From an uncultured Phycisphaerales bacterium (GTDB lineage: Bacteria > Planctomycetota > Phycisphaerae > Phycisphaerales > UBA1924): DNA of 13,609 nucleotides. Made by a program: the position numbers and the translations under genes. Positions 1 to 6,511 of this stretch are shown here, in pieces. Position 1 is the stretch's first letter. Each line of letters starts with the position of its first letter. The stretch spans positions 1 through 13,609 of the forward strand of contig CALAFV010000231.1 of assembly GCA_937891445.1 (NCBI GenBank). Reading direction: 5' to 3'. Below the pieces are notes generated by a model. That model saw only the letters and a program-made list of their open reading frames with translations. It made no database searches and was not told the DNA's origin.

Positions 1-331
1 GGGCCGTGGTGGCCGCCGGCACCGCCACGCCGACGAGCCACGCGAGGAAGAAGGCCTGGAACGCGATCGTGACCACCGAGAAGACCAGGCACATCCCCGC
101 GTGGGTTCGCACGAACCGCTCACTGTCGCCGCGGCGGGCGAGGACCCATCCCATGATCGCCGCGCCGATCACGTTGGGAACGGCGAAGGCGGCGAACGAC
201 ACCGGCCCGTAATCGCGGGCCAGCAGCACCGGCAGGAACATCCCGATGCACCACGTCCACGAGGCAGCGAGATATGCGGCCCATAGAAGGACCATGGCCG
301 CGGGCCGGGGCTGGTTGGGCGCGTCGGTCAT
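1..331 (-). CDS. Multi-pass membrane protein, N-terminal fragment
   Basis: This is the first 110 residues of a protein that runs off the left window edge, so its length and stop are unknown. It begins MTDAPNQPRP, a short polar cytoplasmic-looking tail. Three hydrophobic stretches follow at about residues 11-38 (contains WTWCIGMFLPVLLA), 44-65 (FAAFAVPNVIGAAIMGWVLA) and 78-104 (CLVFSVVTIAFQAFFLAW), with a charged loop ARRGDSERFVRTH between the last two. The layout resembles the start of a sodium/solute-symporter-like carrier, but I cannot assign a substrate or a firm family from this fragment. The ATG at 331-329 is chosen because it precedes the first hydrophobic segment by about ten residues; no strong Shine-Dalgarno sequence is visible. 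It lies 32 bases downstream of the DUF4442 gene on the same strand, so the two may be co-transcribed. Confidence 0.75.
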   Translation of the reverse strand, partial: MTDAPNQPRPAAMVLLWAAYLAASWTWCIGMFLPVLLARDYGPVSFAAFAVPNVIGAAIMGWVLARRGDSERFVRTHAGMCLVFSVVTIAFQAFFLAWLVGVAVPAATTA

Positions 332-363
332 CTTCGCGGCGGAGCGCGGGGGAGAGAGGGGAA

Positions 364-1146
364 TCAGGCGACGGCGCGGCCGGCGGCAGCCTTGCGCTCG
401 GCGCGGGCCTTCTGGTGCGTCTTGGGCGTCACGTGGAACGTGGCGGTGCAGCGCCCGACGCGCCGGTCCCTGGCCCCGGGCTTCTTGATCTGCTGGATGA
501 TGTCCATGTCCACCGTGATGTTGAACTCGCGCCCCGTCGCGACCAGTTCGTCGATGTCCTCACGCGGGTTGATGCGGTAGATCGCGGGGCCGAAGCACGG
601 GCGGAGGAACTTGTACTCCAGGTGCTTGCAGACGACCGTGTAGTCCCCGCCGCAGACGCCGAAGACATACATGCCGCCCGCGATCTCGCTGTTGGCCAGC
701 AGCGCTGCGCCGGCCATGGCGTTGTACCAGTTCCGGTTGAAGCGACGGAACGGGAGGACGGCCATGAACGTCTTGGCGTCGATCCGCTTCATGCGGATGC
801 CGCTCTTGGCCGCGATGGGGAGCCAGATCAGGGAGCAGACCCGGTGCCAGAAGTTGTTCCGGGTGGAGAGGCGCGAGATGTAGGCCTCGACCCGATCCAG
901 GAACCGCTTCCGCGGCGGCGGCGCCGGCTCGGCGATGCACTCAAGGTCCGATGCGTCGTCCTGGATCCGCGAGCCGGCTGCCTGCTCAGCAGGCGTGCCC
1001 GCCGCGTGGGCCGTGCCGTTTTCGTACTTGGCCTGGCCGTTGAGCCCGTGCCCGGCGCCGTTGCGGTCGGCGCCGCTCGCGAACCCCGGGTCCGAGGCCA
1101 CCTCGATGGTTTGCGTGGCGGTTGCGGGTGCGGACGGGACGTTCAC
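364..1146 (-). CDS. DUF4442 / hotdog-fold thioesterase-like protein
   Basis: The product is a 260-residue protein. Residues 1 to about 80 are low-complexity and rich in Ala, Gly, Asp and Pro, and are probably disordered. Residues about 95-215 form a hotdog-like domain of the DUF4442 type: WLPIAAKSGIRMKRID, then LPFRRFNRNWYNAMAGAALL, then SEIAGGMYVFG and KHLEYKFLRPC. Asn142 and Glu154 sit where this superfamily usually carries active-site residues. Related hotdog proteins hydrolyse or bind acyl-CoA thioesters, but the substrate here is unknown. The last 20 residues are strongly basic (KTHQKARAERKAAAGRAVA). I chose the GTG at 1146-1144 because GGAG lies ten bases upstream and a TATCAT box is at 1202-1197. 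The frame stays open to an ATG at 1329, but that would overlap the hydrolase gene. A membrane protein gene follows after 32 bases, and the hydrolase precedes it. Confidence 0.8.
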   Translation of the reverse strand: MNVPSAPATATQTIEVASDPGFASGADRNGAGHGLNGQAKYENGTAHAAGTPAEQAAGSRIQDDASDLECIAEPAPPPRKRFLDRVEAYISRLSTRNNFWHRVCSLIWLPIAAKSGIRMKRIDAKTFMAVLPFRRFNRNWYNAMAGAALLANSEIAGGMYVFGVCGGDYTVVCKHLEYKFLRPCFGPAIYRINPREDIDELVATGREFNITVDMDIIQQIKKPGARDRRVGRCTATFHVTPKTHQKARAERKAAAGRAVA

Positions 1147-1196
1147 GCTCAGCGGGCTCCGGGGCTGGATACGGTGGGTCAGAAGGAAAGGCCGGG

Positions 1197-1202
1197 ATGA
1201 TA
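1197..1202 (-). promoter_or_regulatory. Candidate -10 box (TATCAT) for the DUF4442 gene
   Basis: Read on the minus strand, the sequence AGGCTATCATCCC holds a good -10 hexamer in a very G+C-rich setting. Transcription would begin near 1190, giving a leader of about 44 bases before the GTG at 1146 with GGAG at 1160-1157. No convincing -35 element is visible. Confidence 0.45.
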
Positions 1203-1294
1203 GCCTCTGAGGGGTCCCTTCCGTGTACCGGTCTGTACCTGTCCGGGGGCGTCGGGGTTCGGATTGGCCCCCTGTTTTGCTCCGATTCGCGCCT

Positions 1295-2308
1295 TTACAA
1301 CGTCGGCTCGGCCGCTGCGGCAAGTTCAAACCAACCCCGGTCGGTCGCCCGGACGGTCTGGACGGGGTTCCCCGGTTCGTGGTCCAGAACGAGGGTCCAG
1401 GACTCCGCGGCCGCGGCCTCGAGGAACCACCGCCTCGTGACCATGCTCGTGTACGGTTCGACGTCGTAGGCGAGGTTGTACGCCGCGCCGAGGTGGTTCA
1501 CGGTGGGCATGACGTCGGGCGTGAAGACGACCGTCCGCCCGGCCGTGTCGGTGAACTTGATGGCCTGTTGCCCCCACGTATGCCCTGGGACGAGGAAGAC
1601 GCTGATCCCGCCTCCGGGCCAGAGCGGCGTCTCCCGAAGCGACACCGGCGTCGGCGGGGTCTCGTCGCGGCCGGGGGTGTACCCCGGCGGGAACGGCCGC
1701 GGCGAGTTCACGGTGCGGATCTGCTCGCGGATGGGCTCGAGGTGATCCGGGAAGTACGTGCGGGTCATCACGGACCGGTTCGCGATGGCGTCCTCCCATT
1801 CTCGCTGCTGGACGTACACGGCGGCGTTGGGGAAGGTGCGCTTGACGGCGTGATCGCCGCGTGAGGAGCCGAAGGTGGAGGCGGGGCCGGTCCAGTCCGG
1901 CGTCTCGCCGGGACGGGCCAGACGGGTCAGGCCGCCGGCGTGGTCGAAGTGCAGGTGGGTGACGACGACCGCGCCGACGTCTTCGGGGCGGCAGTCGGCG
2001 TCATGCAGGGCGTCGAGGATGGACCGGTCCTCGAGGGCGAAGAGGTCGCGGTTCTTCGGGTCGAGTTTGTTGCCGGTGCCGGTCTCGATGACGACGAGTT
2101 TCGGGCCCGGCCCGTCGCCGTCGCGCTCCAGCAGGAGGCAGTTGTGGTGGACGGGGATGCGCCCGCGGTCGTCGGGGGTGACGGCGCGGGTCCAGACCGT
2201 CCGGGGGATGAGGCCGAACATGGAGCCGCCGTCGAGCCGGAAGGAGCCGGCGCGGAGGAGACGCCAGCGGTAGCGGGGGGGAGGGGTGGGGGTGCGATCT
2301 TCGGGCAT
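1295..2308 (-). CDS. Metallo-beta-lactamase-fold hydrolase, lactonase-like
   Basis: The product is a 337-residue soluble metal-dependent hydrolase. The zinc-binding signature is complete: H118-L-H120-F-D122-H123, then His243 in VPGHTWGQ, Asp265 in FTPDVMP and His310 in LDHEPG. The N-terminal DGGSMFGLIPRTVW (about 26-39) and IPVHHNCLLL (51-60) are typical of the branch that contains AHL-lactonase/YtnP-like enzymes, so ester or lactone hydrolysis is plausible. The real substrate is not known. The ATG at 2308-2306 fits family length. A TACCCT box ends eight bases upstream and there is no Shine-Dalgarno sequence. The frame is open far upstream, but that extension is antisense to the divergent GNAT gene and has no domain. 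DUF4442 follows 148 bases downstream on the same strand. There is no signal peptide, so it is probably cytoplasmic. Confidence 0.9.
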   Translation of the reverse strand: MPEDRTPTPPPRYRWRLLRAGSFRLDGGSMFGLIPRTVWTRAVTPDDRGRIPVHHNCLLLERDGDGPGPKLVVIETGTGNKLDPKNRDLFALEDRSILDALHDADCRPEDVGAVVVTHLHFDHAGGLTRLARPGETPDWTGPASTFGSSRGDHAVKRTFPNAAVYVQQREWEDAIANRSVMTRTYFPDHLEPIREQIRTVNSPRPFPPGYTPGRDETPPTPVSLRETPLWPGGGISVFLVPGHTWGQQAIKFTDTAGRTVVFTPDVMPTVNHLGAAYNLAYDVEPYTSMVTRRWFLEAAAAESWTLVLDHEPGNPVQTVRATDRGWFELAAAAEPTL

Positions 2309-2316
2309 GATGGCGG

Positions 2317-2322
2317 AGGGTA
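2317..2322 (-). promoter_or_regulatory. Candidate leaderless -10 box (TACCCT) for the hydrolase gene
   Basis: On the minus strand the sequence GGGTACCCTCCGCCATC runs directly into the ATG at 2308, leaving eight bases between the TACCCT hexamer and the start codon. A transcript would begin at or within a few bases of the ATG. The match is weak as a single site (C-rich middle), but the spacing repeats that of three other genes in the window. Confidence 0.4.
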
Positions 2323-2356
2323 CCCGCGACGGGCCGGTGCGTCCGGCTGGAGGCCG

Positions 2357-2362
2357 TACGAT
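2357..2362 (+). promoter_or_regulatory. Candidate leaderless -10 box (TACGAT) for the GNAT gene
   Basis: TACGAT is followed by six bases (CGGCAC) and then the GTG start at 2369, so the usual +1 position coincides with the G of GTG. There is no Shine-Dalgarno sequence in between. The same TACGATCGGC string precedes purD. No clear -35 element is seen. Confidence 0.5.
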
Positions 2363-2368
2363 CGGCAC

Positions 2369-3205
2369 GTGACCGGCGCGGGAGCGACGAGCGTTGACGC
2401 GGGGGCGATCGAGCGGATGCTCCGCGCGAGCCTGGAGTGGTACGCGCACACCGCGCAGCGCGTGCGGCCCGGCGGGCCGGTGCGGATGCTCAGGACCGGC
2501 GGCGTGGTAGCGATGGACAACGGGCGGGAGAGTCACCGCAGCCGCGTGGTGGGGCTGGGGCTTGAGGGACCGGCCGACGAAGCCGAGTTCGAGGCGGTGG
2601 ACGCCTTCTTCGCGGAGACGGGGAGCGCGTACAACGTCGAGGTTGCGCCGTGTACCGATGCCGGCGCGGCCGCTTTGCTCGCAGCGCGGGGGCTGATCGA
2701 GCAGCCGCCGATCACGGTGCTGACCCGCGTGCTCTCGCCCGGCCCCGCCGCGCCGACGGAGTGGGCCGGCGGGCGCATCAGGCGGGCAGGGGTCGATGAT
2801 GCGCCAGGCGTGGCACGCGTGTTCGCGCGGGGGTTCGGCGGGCACGCGGAGCCCAACGACGAGGACCTCCTTGCGGCGGCGGTCGCGGTGGCGACGCCCT
2901 CGACGGCGGTGTTCATCGCCCTTTGCGGCGATGAGCCGGTGGCGTGCGGGGCCGTGCAGGCCCACGGTTCGCTCGCGCTGATCTTCGCTGGCGGCACCGT
3001 GCCGGAGGCGCGACGACTCGGGGCGCACCGTGCGCTGGTGGCCGCGCGGCTCGCGTGGGCCGCGGAGATGGGGTGCAGCACCGTGGTGGTCCAGATGGCT
3101 CGGGGAGCGCCGTCGGCGGCGAACCTGCGCAGGGCGGGGTTCGAGCCGGCGTACCAGCGCCGACCGTTCAAGCGAGCGGCGCGGGAGCCCGGCGGCGGCG
3201 TTTGA
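2369..3205 (+). CDS. GNAT-family N-acetyltransferase
   Basis: The product is a 278-residue protein with two parts. The N-terminal part (about 1-135) looks like the degenerate half found in two-domain GNAT enzymes: AYNVEVAPCTDAGAAALLAA then RGLIEQPPITVLTRVL. The C-terminal part (about 140-270) is a full GNAT domain with RRAGVDDAPGVARVFARGF, a central strand ACGAVQAHGSLALIFAGGTV, the acetyl-CoA pyrophosphate loop around R215-x-x-G218 and the closing NLRRAGFEPAYQRRP. GNAT enzymes transfer an acetyl group from acetyl-CoA to an amine; the acceptor here cannot be read from sequence. The GTG at 2369 is preferred because a TACGAT box ends six bases before it. An internal ATG at 2417 is the alternative. 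The gene is divergent from the hydrolase, with 60 bases between the two start codons, so they may share control. Confidence 0.82.
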   Translation: MTGAGATSVDAGAIERMLRASLEWYAHTAQRVRPGGPVRMLRTGGVVAMDNGRESHRSRVVGLGLEGPADEAEFEAVDAFFAETGSAYNVEVAPCTDAGAAALLAARGLIEQPPITVLTRVLSPGPAAPTEWAGGRIRRAGVDDAPGVARVFARGFGGHAEPNDEDLLAAAVAVATPSTAVFIALCGDEPVACGAVQAHGSLALIFAGGTVPEARRLGAHRALVAARLAWAAEMGCSTVVVQMARGAPSAANLRRAGFEPAYQRRPFKRAAREPGGGV

Positions 3206-3288
3206 GCCCCGGGACGCACGTGGCGCGACCACCGCGTTGTCTTCCCAGAGTTCGAAGGGCGAGATGATCTCACCCCGGACGCGCAGGG

Positions 3289-3483
3289 GTGGCGACGCTG
3301 CCTTGGGCGCGGCGGCGCGGGGTGCAGGCCGCGCTCATGTGGCGGCGGCTGGCCCATGCGGCCACGCGCGGGGCAGACCTGGCCGTCGTGCACAGCCGGC
3401 CGGGGACGGACAGCGAGCGGAACATCCAGCGGGCGGGATTCGGCCTGGCGTACACGAAACTGGTTGTTGATGCGCCGGCGTGA
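3289..3483 (+). pseudogene. Orphan C-terminal half of a GNAT acetyltransferase
   Basis: The open stretch encodes about 64 residues that match only the C-terminal half of a GNAT domain: VATLPWARRRGVQAALMWRR (acetyl-CoA loop R-R-R-G-V-Q), ADLAVVHSRPGTDSERNIQR, then AGFGLAYTKLVV. It aligns with about residues 209-270 of the complete GNAT gene just upstream but is clearly diverged, so it is not a recent copy. An in-frame stop at 3265-3267 closes the frame, and no matching N-terminal half is seen in the 83-base gap after the upstream gene. A GTG at 3289 could serve as a start, but half a GNAT domain should not fold or bind acetyl-CoA alone. I read it as the remnant of a once tandem paralogue or of a truncated second gene. 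Expression as a small protein cannot be excluded. Confidence 0.6.
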
Positions 3484-3497
3484 GGCACGGGGCGCTC

Positions 3498-3515
3498 CCG
3501 ATCGGCTAGGATCGG
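3498..3515. terminator. Candidate hairpin between converging genes
   Basis: CCGATC (3498-3503) pairs with GATCGG (3510-3515) around a six-base loop. The TAG stop of the aldo/keto reductase (3508-3506) lies in the loop. There is no T-run on either side, so it is at best a weak terminator for the GNAT side and the reductase side. Confidence 0.25.
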
Positions 3516-4525
3516 AAGAGGCTGCGCAGCCACGCCGCGTCTTCGGCGGACATCGGCTCGTCCGTCGCGGCCCGCAGGTTCGCCTTCGCCTGACGTTCGT
3601 TGCGGAAGCCGGGGATCGCGGAGCACACGTTCGGGTGCGAGAGGACCCAGCGCGAGGCGACGGATGACAGGGTCTCGACGTCGGGGACGCCGGGACGGCC
3701 GAAACGGGCCTTGACCTTCTGGAGTTTCTCGTGGACCTCGCGCAGGGTTTGGGGGTTGAAGTCCTTGCGACCGGCGCGGTACTCGCCCTCGCCGAACTTC
3801 GGCGGGTTGTCGGGGTCGAACTTGTCGAGCAGGATCCCCTGGTCCAGCGGGCCGAAGGCGACGAACGTGCACCCGTACTCGTTCATCAGCCGCTGAAGCG
3901 GCGAGCCCTCGCGGATGAAGTCGTCGTAGCGAAGGTTGGCCTTGTTCTGGAGCACATCGGGCTTGAGCACGGGGACGGCCCGCTCGAAGTCCTCGAACGT
4001 GTATGCGGACTGGCCGACGGCCCGCACCTTGCCCTCTTTCACCAGTTCGTGCATCGTGCCCGCGGCTTCGTGGAGGTAGTCGTGCGGCTGGCCGTCGTAG
4101 CCCGGGCCGATGTACGTTCCGTGGTGGAAGTAGTAGATGTCGATGTAGTCCACGCCGAGGTTGCGGAGCGACTGCTCGCACTGGTTGCGGATATGGCGGG
4201 GGTCGTAGGCGTAGGGCGCGGTGCCGCGGAAGTGGCCGACCTTCGTCGCGATGACCTGCGTCTCTCGCTTCGCGCCGAGTTTGCGGAGCATGGCGCCGAG
4301 CATCCGTTCGGCGCGGCCGTTGCCGTAGATGTCCGCGTTGTCCCAGTGATTCACGCCGGCGTCCAGCCCGGCCTTGATACCGGCGAGGATCTCGTCCTCG
4401 TTCACCTCGGCCCAGCCGATGGGGGCGCCGTTGACGGTGGACCAGTTCGGCCCGCCCATGGTCCAGCAGCCGAAACCGATCTCGGAAACCTGGATGTTCG
4501 TCCGGCCGACGGTGCGGTAGCGCAT
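3506..4525 (-). CDS. Aldo/keto reductase
   Basis: The product is a 339-residue, single-domain (beta/alpha)8-barrel oxidoreductase that reduces aldehydes or ketones with NAD(P)H. The catalytic tetrad is intact: Asp62 and Tyr67 in HWDNADIYGNG, Lys95 in IATKVG and His134 in YIDIYYFHHG. The N-terminus MRYRTVGRTNIQVSEIGFGC and the C-terminal cofactor region SSVASRWVLSHPNVCSAIPG are standard for the family, and the length is normal. The substrate cannot be named. The start at 4525-4523 is fixed by the conserved N-terminus and a strong GGAGGG seven bases upstream. In-frame ATGs further upstream (for example the one overlapping the -10 box) give no family match. It is divergent from the antiporter gene with 147 bases between starts, and converges on the GNAT remnant. 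Confidence 0.93.
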   Translation of the reverse strand: MRYRTVGRTNIQVSEIGFGCWTMGGPNWSTVNGAPIGWAEVNEDEILAGIKAGLDAGVNHWDNADIYGNGRAERMLGAMLRKLGAKRETQVIATKVGHFRGTAPYAYDPRHIRNQCEQSLRNLGVDYIDIYYFHHGTYIGPGYDGQPHDYLHEAAGTMHELVKEGKVRAVGQSAYTFEDFERAVPVLKPDVLQNKANLRYDDFIREGSPLQRLMNEYGCTFVAFGPLDQGILLDKFDPDNPPKFGEGEYRAGRKDFNPQTLREVHEKLQKVKARFGRPGVPDVETLSSVASRWVLSHPNVCSAIPGFRNERQAKANLRAATDEPMSAEDAAWLRSLFRS

Positions 4526-4532
4526 GGTGTGT

Positions 4533-4550
4533 CCCTCCGGCCGGAGCATA
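4533..4550 (-). promoter_or_regulatory. Candidate -10 box and Shine-Dalgarno of the aldo/keto reductase
   Basis: On the minus strand TATGCT (4550-4545) is followed by CCGGCC and GGAGGG (4538-4533), then seven bases and the ATG at 4525. The ribosome-binding site decides the start. The leader would be only about 13 bases, just long enough to include it. This leadered arrangement contrasts with the divergent antiporter gene. Confidence 0.5.
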
Positions 4551-4658
4551 CGCGTCCTCGGCCAGCCGCTGGCGATTGCCGTTGAGGAACGGCGCCCGGG
4601 TCGTGCCCCTGGTTCGAGTGGCCCGGCTTCCCCAGGCACTGAGGGGACCGGGCCGCGC

Positions 4659-4664
4659 TAAGGT
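4659..4664 (+). promoter_or_regulatory. Candidate leaderless -10 box (TAAGGT) for the antiporter gene
   Basis: GCGCTAAGGT is followed by eight bases (TGGCCTCG) and the ATG at 4673. No Shine-Dalgarno sequence fits in this space. A TTG at 4664 is in frame three codons earlier but overlaps the box, so ATG is preferred. Confidence 0.42.
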
Positions 4665-4672
4665 TGGCCTCG

Positions 4673-5674
4673 ATGCTGCCGGCCCTCGCACAGTTCCTGC
4701 TCGCGGCTGCGCTCATCATCGTGGGGGGCGTCGGCCTCAGCCGCTCCGCGGATGTGATCTCGCGCCGGTACGGCCTGGGGCATCTGCTGGGCGGGGCGCT
4801 GCTGATCGCCACGGCCACGTCGCTGCCGGACCTGGTGATGGGGCTCGCGGCGGCCCGCGCCGGCTTCGCGGACCTTGTCGTCGGCGACCTGTTCGGCGCT
4901 GCGCTGTTCAACATGCTCGTGCTGGCGGTGATGGATCTGTTGCACGCCGCACGCGGGCGGATGCTCTCGCAGGCCGCCGCCGCTCATGCGCTGTCGGGAA
5001 CGATGAGCATGAGCCTCCTGGCGGTCGCGGGGATCGGCGTCGTCCTGCCGCGTGAGATGAACGGCACGCTGGCGGGGATCGGCGTCGGGATCTGGGGCGT
5101 GGTCACGGCGTACGTGCTGGGGATCCGTGTGGTCTTCTTCGACCAGCAGTACGTGGCCCGCAAGGAGGCCGCGTCGGGGTCCAAGCCGCCGCCGCACGAC
5201 GACTGGAAGCCCGGGTGGGCGATCGGCATCTACATCATCTCCGCCGCCCTGATCCTCTTCGCCGGCCCGCGCCTGGCGCACGCGGCCGAAGCGTTGGCCG
5301 AAGCCAGCGGCCTGGGCCGCACCTTCGTGGGCACGGCGCTGCTGCCGATCACGACGACGCTCCCGGAACTGGTCGCGGCGATCACGGCGCTGCGCATCCG
5401 GGCGTTCGACCTGATCGTCGGCAACGCCTTCGGGAGCATTGCTTTCAACTTGTTCCTGCTGGCCCCGATCGACATGGTGTACGACGGCTCGCTTCTGGCG
5501 GACGCCTCGCCGACGCACGTGGTGACGAGCCTTGCCGCGATCGTGACCGTCGCAATCGCGATCATGGGGCAACTCACACACGCGGAGCAGCGCAAGCGGG
5601 TCCTCGAACCCGACGCGGCGCTGGTCATCGGGGTCATCTTCGGCGCTTTGGCGCTGATCTACCTGCTGAGGTGA
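4673..5674 (+). CDS. Sodium/calcium exchanger-like (CaCA) membrane protein
   Basis: The product is a 333-residue inner-membrane protein with about ten hydrophobic segments and the two inverted alpha-repeats of the Ca2+:cation antiporter superfamily. Repeat 1 is ATATSLPDLVMGLAAARAG then VVGDLFGAALFNMLVL (about 46-85). Repeat 2 is TTTLPELVAAITALRIRA then IVGNAFGSIAFNLFLLAP (about 228-265). Family members exchange Ca2+ or another cation for Na+, K+ or H+ using an acidic residue in each repeat. Here the repeat-2 residue is the usual Glu232, but repeat 1 has Asp53 in place of Glu, and GD (71-72) and FGAALFN where GN and FGS are usual. Binding may be altered, and transport itself is an inference. 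A hydrophilic loop (about 160-180) joins the two halves. The gene is divergent from the reductase and converges on the duplicated secreted protein, leaving 33 bases. Confidence 0.85.
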   Translation: MLPALAQFLLAAALIIVGGVGLSRSADVISRRYGLGHLLGGALLIATATSLPDLVMGLAAARAGFADLVVGDLFGAALFNMLVLAVMDLLHAARGRMLSQAAAAHALSGTMSMSLLAVAGIGVVLPREMNGTLAGIGVGIWGVVTAYVLGIRVVFFDQQYVARKEAASGSKPPPHDDWKPGWAIGIYIISAALILFAGPRLAHAAEALAEASGLGRTFVGTALLPITTTLPELVAAITALRIRAFDLIVGNAFGSIAFNLFLLAPIDMVYDGSLLADASPTHVVTSLAAIVTVAIAIMGQLTHAEQRKRVLEPDAALVIGVIFGALALIYLLR

Positions 5675-5707
5675 TGTCGCCCCGGCTGCTCCCGTTCCCC
5701 CGAGGGC

Positions 5708-6511
5708 CTATCGGCGGCGAGTACCCCAGCGTTCCACGCGACCCGCCTGCGCCTCAACCCAGTCCGCGGTAGCGTTGGCGATGCGAAGGTCGGCGCTCTG
5801 CAGGCCGCGGACGTACCACAACGGCGGGCCGTCGTACAGCGTGTTCGCCGGCACGGGAATCGCGCCCCGCGCGGGAGCGCCGCCGATCGTCACCGTCCCG
5901 CCGGGGAGGTGGATCCGCCGCACCGGCGGCCCATCCGCCGCGCGTGCTGCGCCGTTGCGTCGGACGACGACCACCGGACCCGTGTATTCCTGATCGGACG
6001 CCGCGCCGGGCCGCTGGCGCGCGGGCGACGGCTGCGCATCATCGTCGACGGGCGCGGGCCGTGCCTCCGCGGCCCCGCCGTCGGCGCCGTCGTCCATATC
6101 CAGGACCAGCGGCCCGGCCTGCGGCGTGTACCAGGTTCCCATCGGCCACGGCAGGATGAGCGGCTCGAGGTACAGGACGCTGCTCGGTACGCCCACCGAG
6201 AACCGCCGCCGCTCGAGCCGGTCCGCCTGGGCCTCGATCCAGTCGGCCGTGGCGTTGGCGATGCGAAGATCGGCGCTCTGCAACCCGCGCGTGTACCACA
6301 GGGGAGGGCCTTCGAACACCGTGTTGGCCGGCACGGGAATCGCGTGTCCCGCGGCTGACGGCTCCGCCGCCCGTTGCACCGGGGCCACGCCGCGGCGGAC
6401 GACGATCCGTGGCCCGGTGTACTTCTCCGCTGGCGGCTGCCCATGCACGGTTGTGTGCGAACCCGCCGCCGCGATCACCGCGAACGCCGCCAGTGCTGCC
6501 TTTGTACGCAT
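5708..6511 (-). CDS. Secreted protein of unknown function with an internal duplication
   Basis: The product is a 267-residue protein I do not recognise. Residues 1-24 (MRTKAALAAFAVIAAAGSHT, then TVHG) form a signal peptide, so it is exported. The mature protein contains two copies of one module. Each opens with a YTGP..VVRR strand (31-40 and 177-186) and ends with AIPVPAN, GPPLWY, RGLQSADLRIANATADW and EAQA..R.ER (57-102 and 217-262). The two cores are identical at 38 of 46 positions. The linker holds a hydrophobic VLYLEPLILPWPMGTWYTP stretch (112-130) and an acidic, Pro/Ala-rich segment (138-175). The start is set by GGAGG seven bases upstream of the ATG at 6511 and by the signal peptide. 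It is divergent from the PAS/PilZ gene; a link to it is possible but only positional. Confidence 0.8.
   Translation of the reverse strand: MRTKAALAAFAVIAAAGSHTTVHGQPPAEKYTGPRIVVRRGVAPVQRAAEPSAAGHAIPVPANTVFEGPPLWYTRGLQSADLRIANATADWIEAQADRLERRRFSVGVPSSVLYLEPLILPWPMGTWYTPQAGPLVLDMDDGADGGAAEARPAPVDDDAQPSPARQRPGAASDQEYTGPVVVVRRNGAARAADGPPVRRIHLPGGTVTIGGAPARGAIPVPANTLYDGPPLWYVRGLQSADLRIANATADWVEAQAGRVERWGTRRR
5726..5863 (-). repeat. Direct repeat, copy 2 of the duplicated module core
   Basis: This is the DNA for residues 217-262 of the secreted protein. It lies exactly 480 bases from the copy at 6206-6343 and is highly similar in bases as well as residues. For example, GCGATGCGAA(G/A)GTCGGCGCTC-type strings appear in both, with one difference. 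This points to an in-frame tandem duplication. Confidence 0.8.
6206..6343 (-). repeat. Direct repeat, copy 1 of the duplicated module core
   Basis: This is the DNA for residues 57-102 of the secreted protein and the partner of 5726-5863. Near-identical DNA runs across the part encoding LQSADLRIANATADW and again across AIPVPANT. Differences are concentrated in the Tyr/Phe, Glu/Asp and Val/Leu positions, which are conservative. Confidence 0.8.

Noticed and set aside
274..1200. Plus-strand frame of 308 codons opposite the DUF4442 gene
   Set aside because: No recognisable domain; the minus strand carries a coherent hotdog-fold protein here.
1245..1272. Stem GGGGGC / GCCCCC followed by CTGTTTTG on the plus strand
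   Set aside because: It would terminate plus-strand transcripts, but no plus-strand gene ends here. On the minus strand, after the hydrolase stop, no T-run follows.
2309..3232. Upstream extension of the hydrolase frame
   Set aside because: It is antisense to the GNAT gene, is Arg/His/Pro-rich, and the hydrolase family begins at the chosen ATG.
3506..3512. TAGGAT-like box on the plus strand (GGCTAGGATCGG)
   Set aside because: It resembles the leaderless-type boxes, but no plus-strand gene starts after it; it is the end of the reductase gene read backwards.
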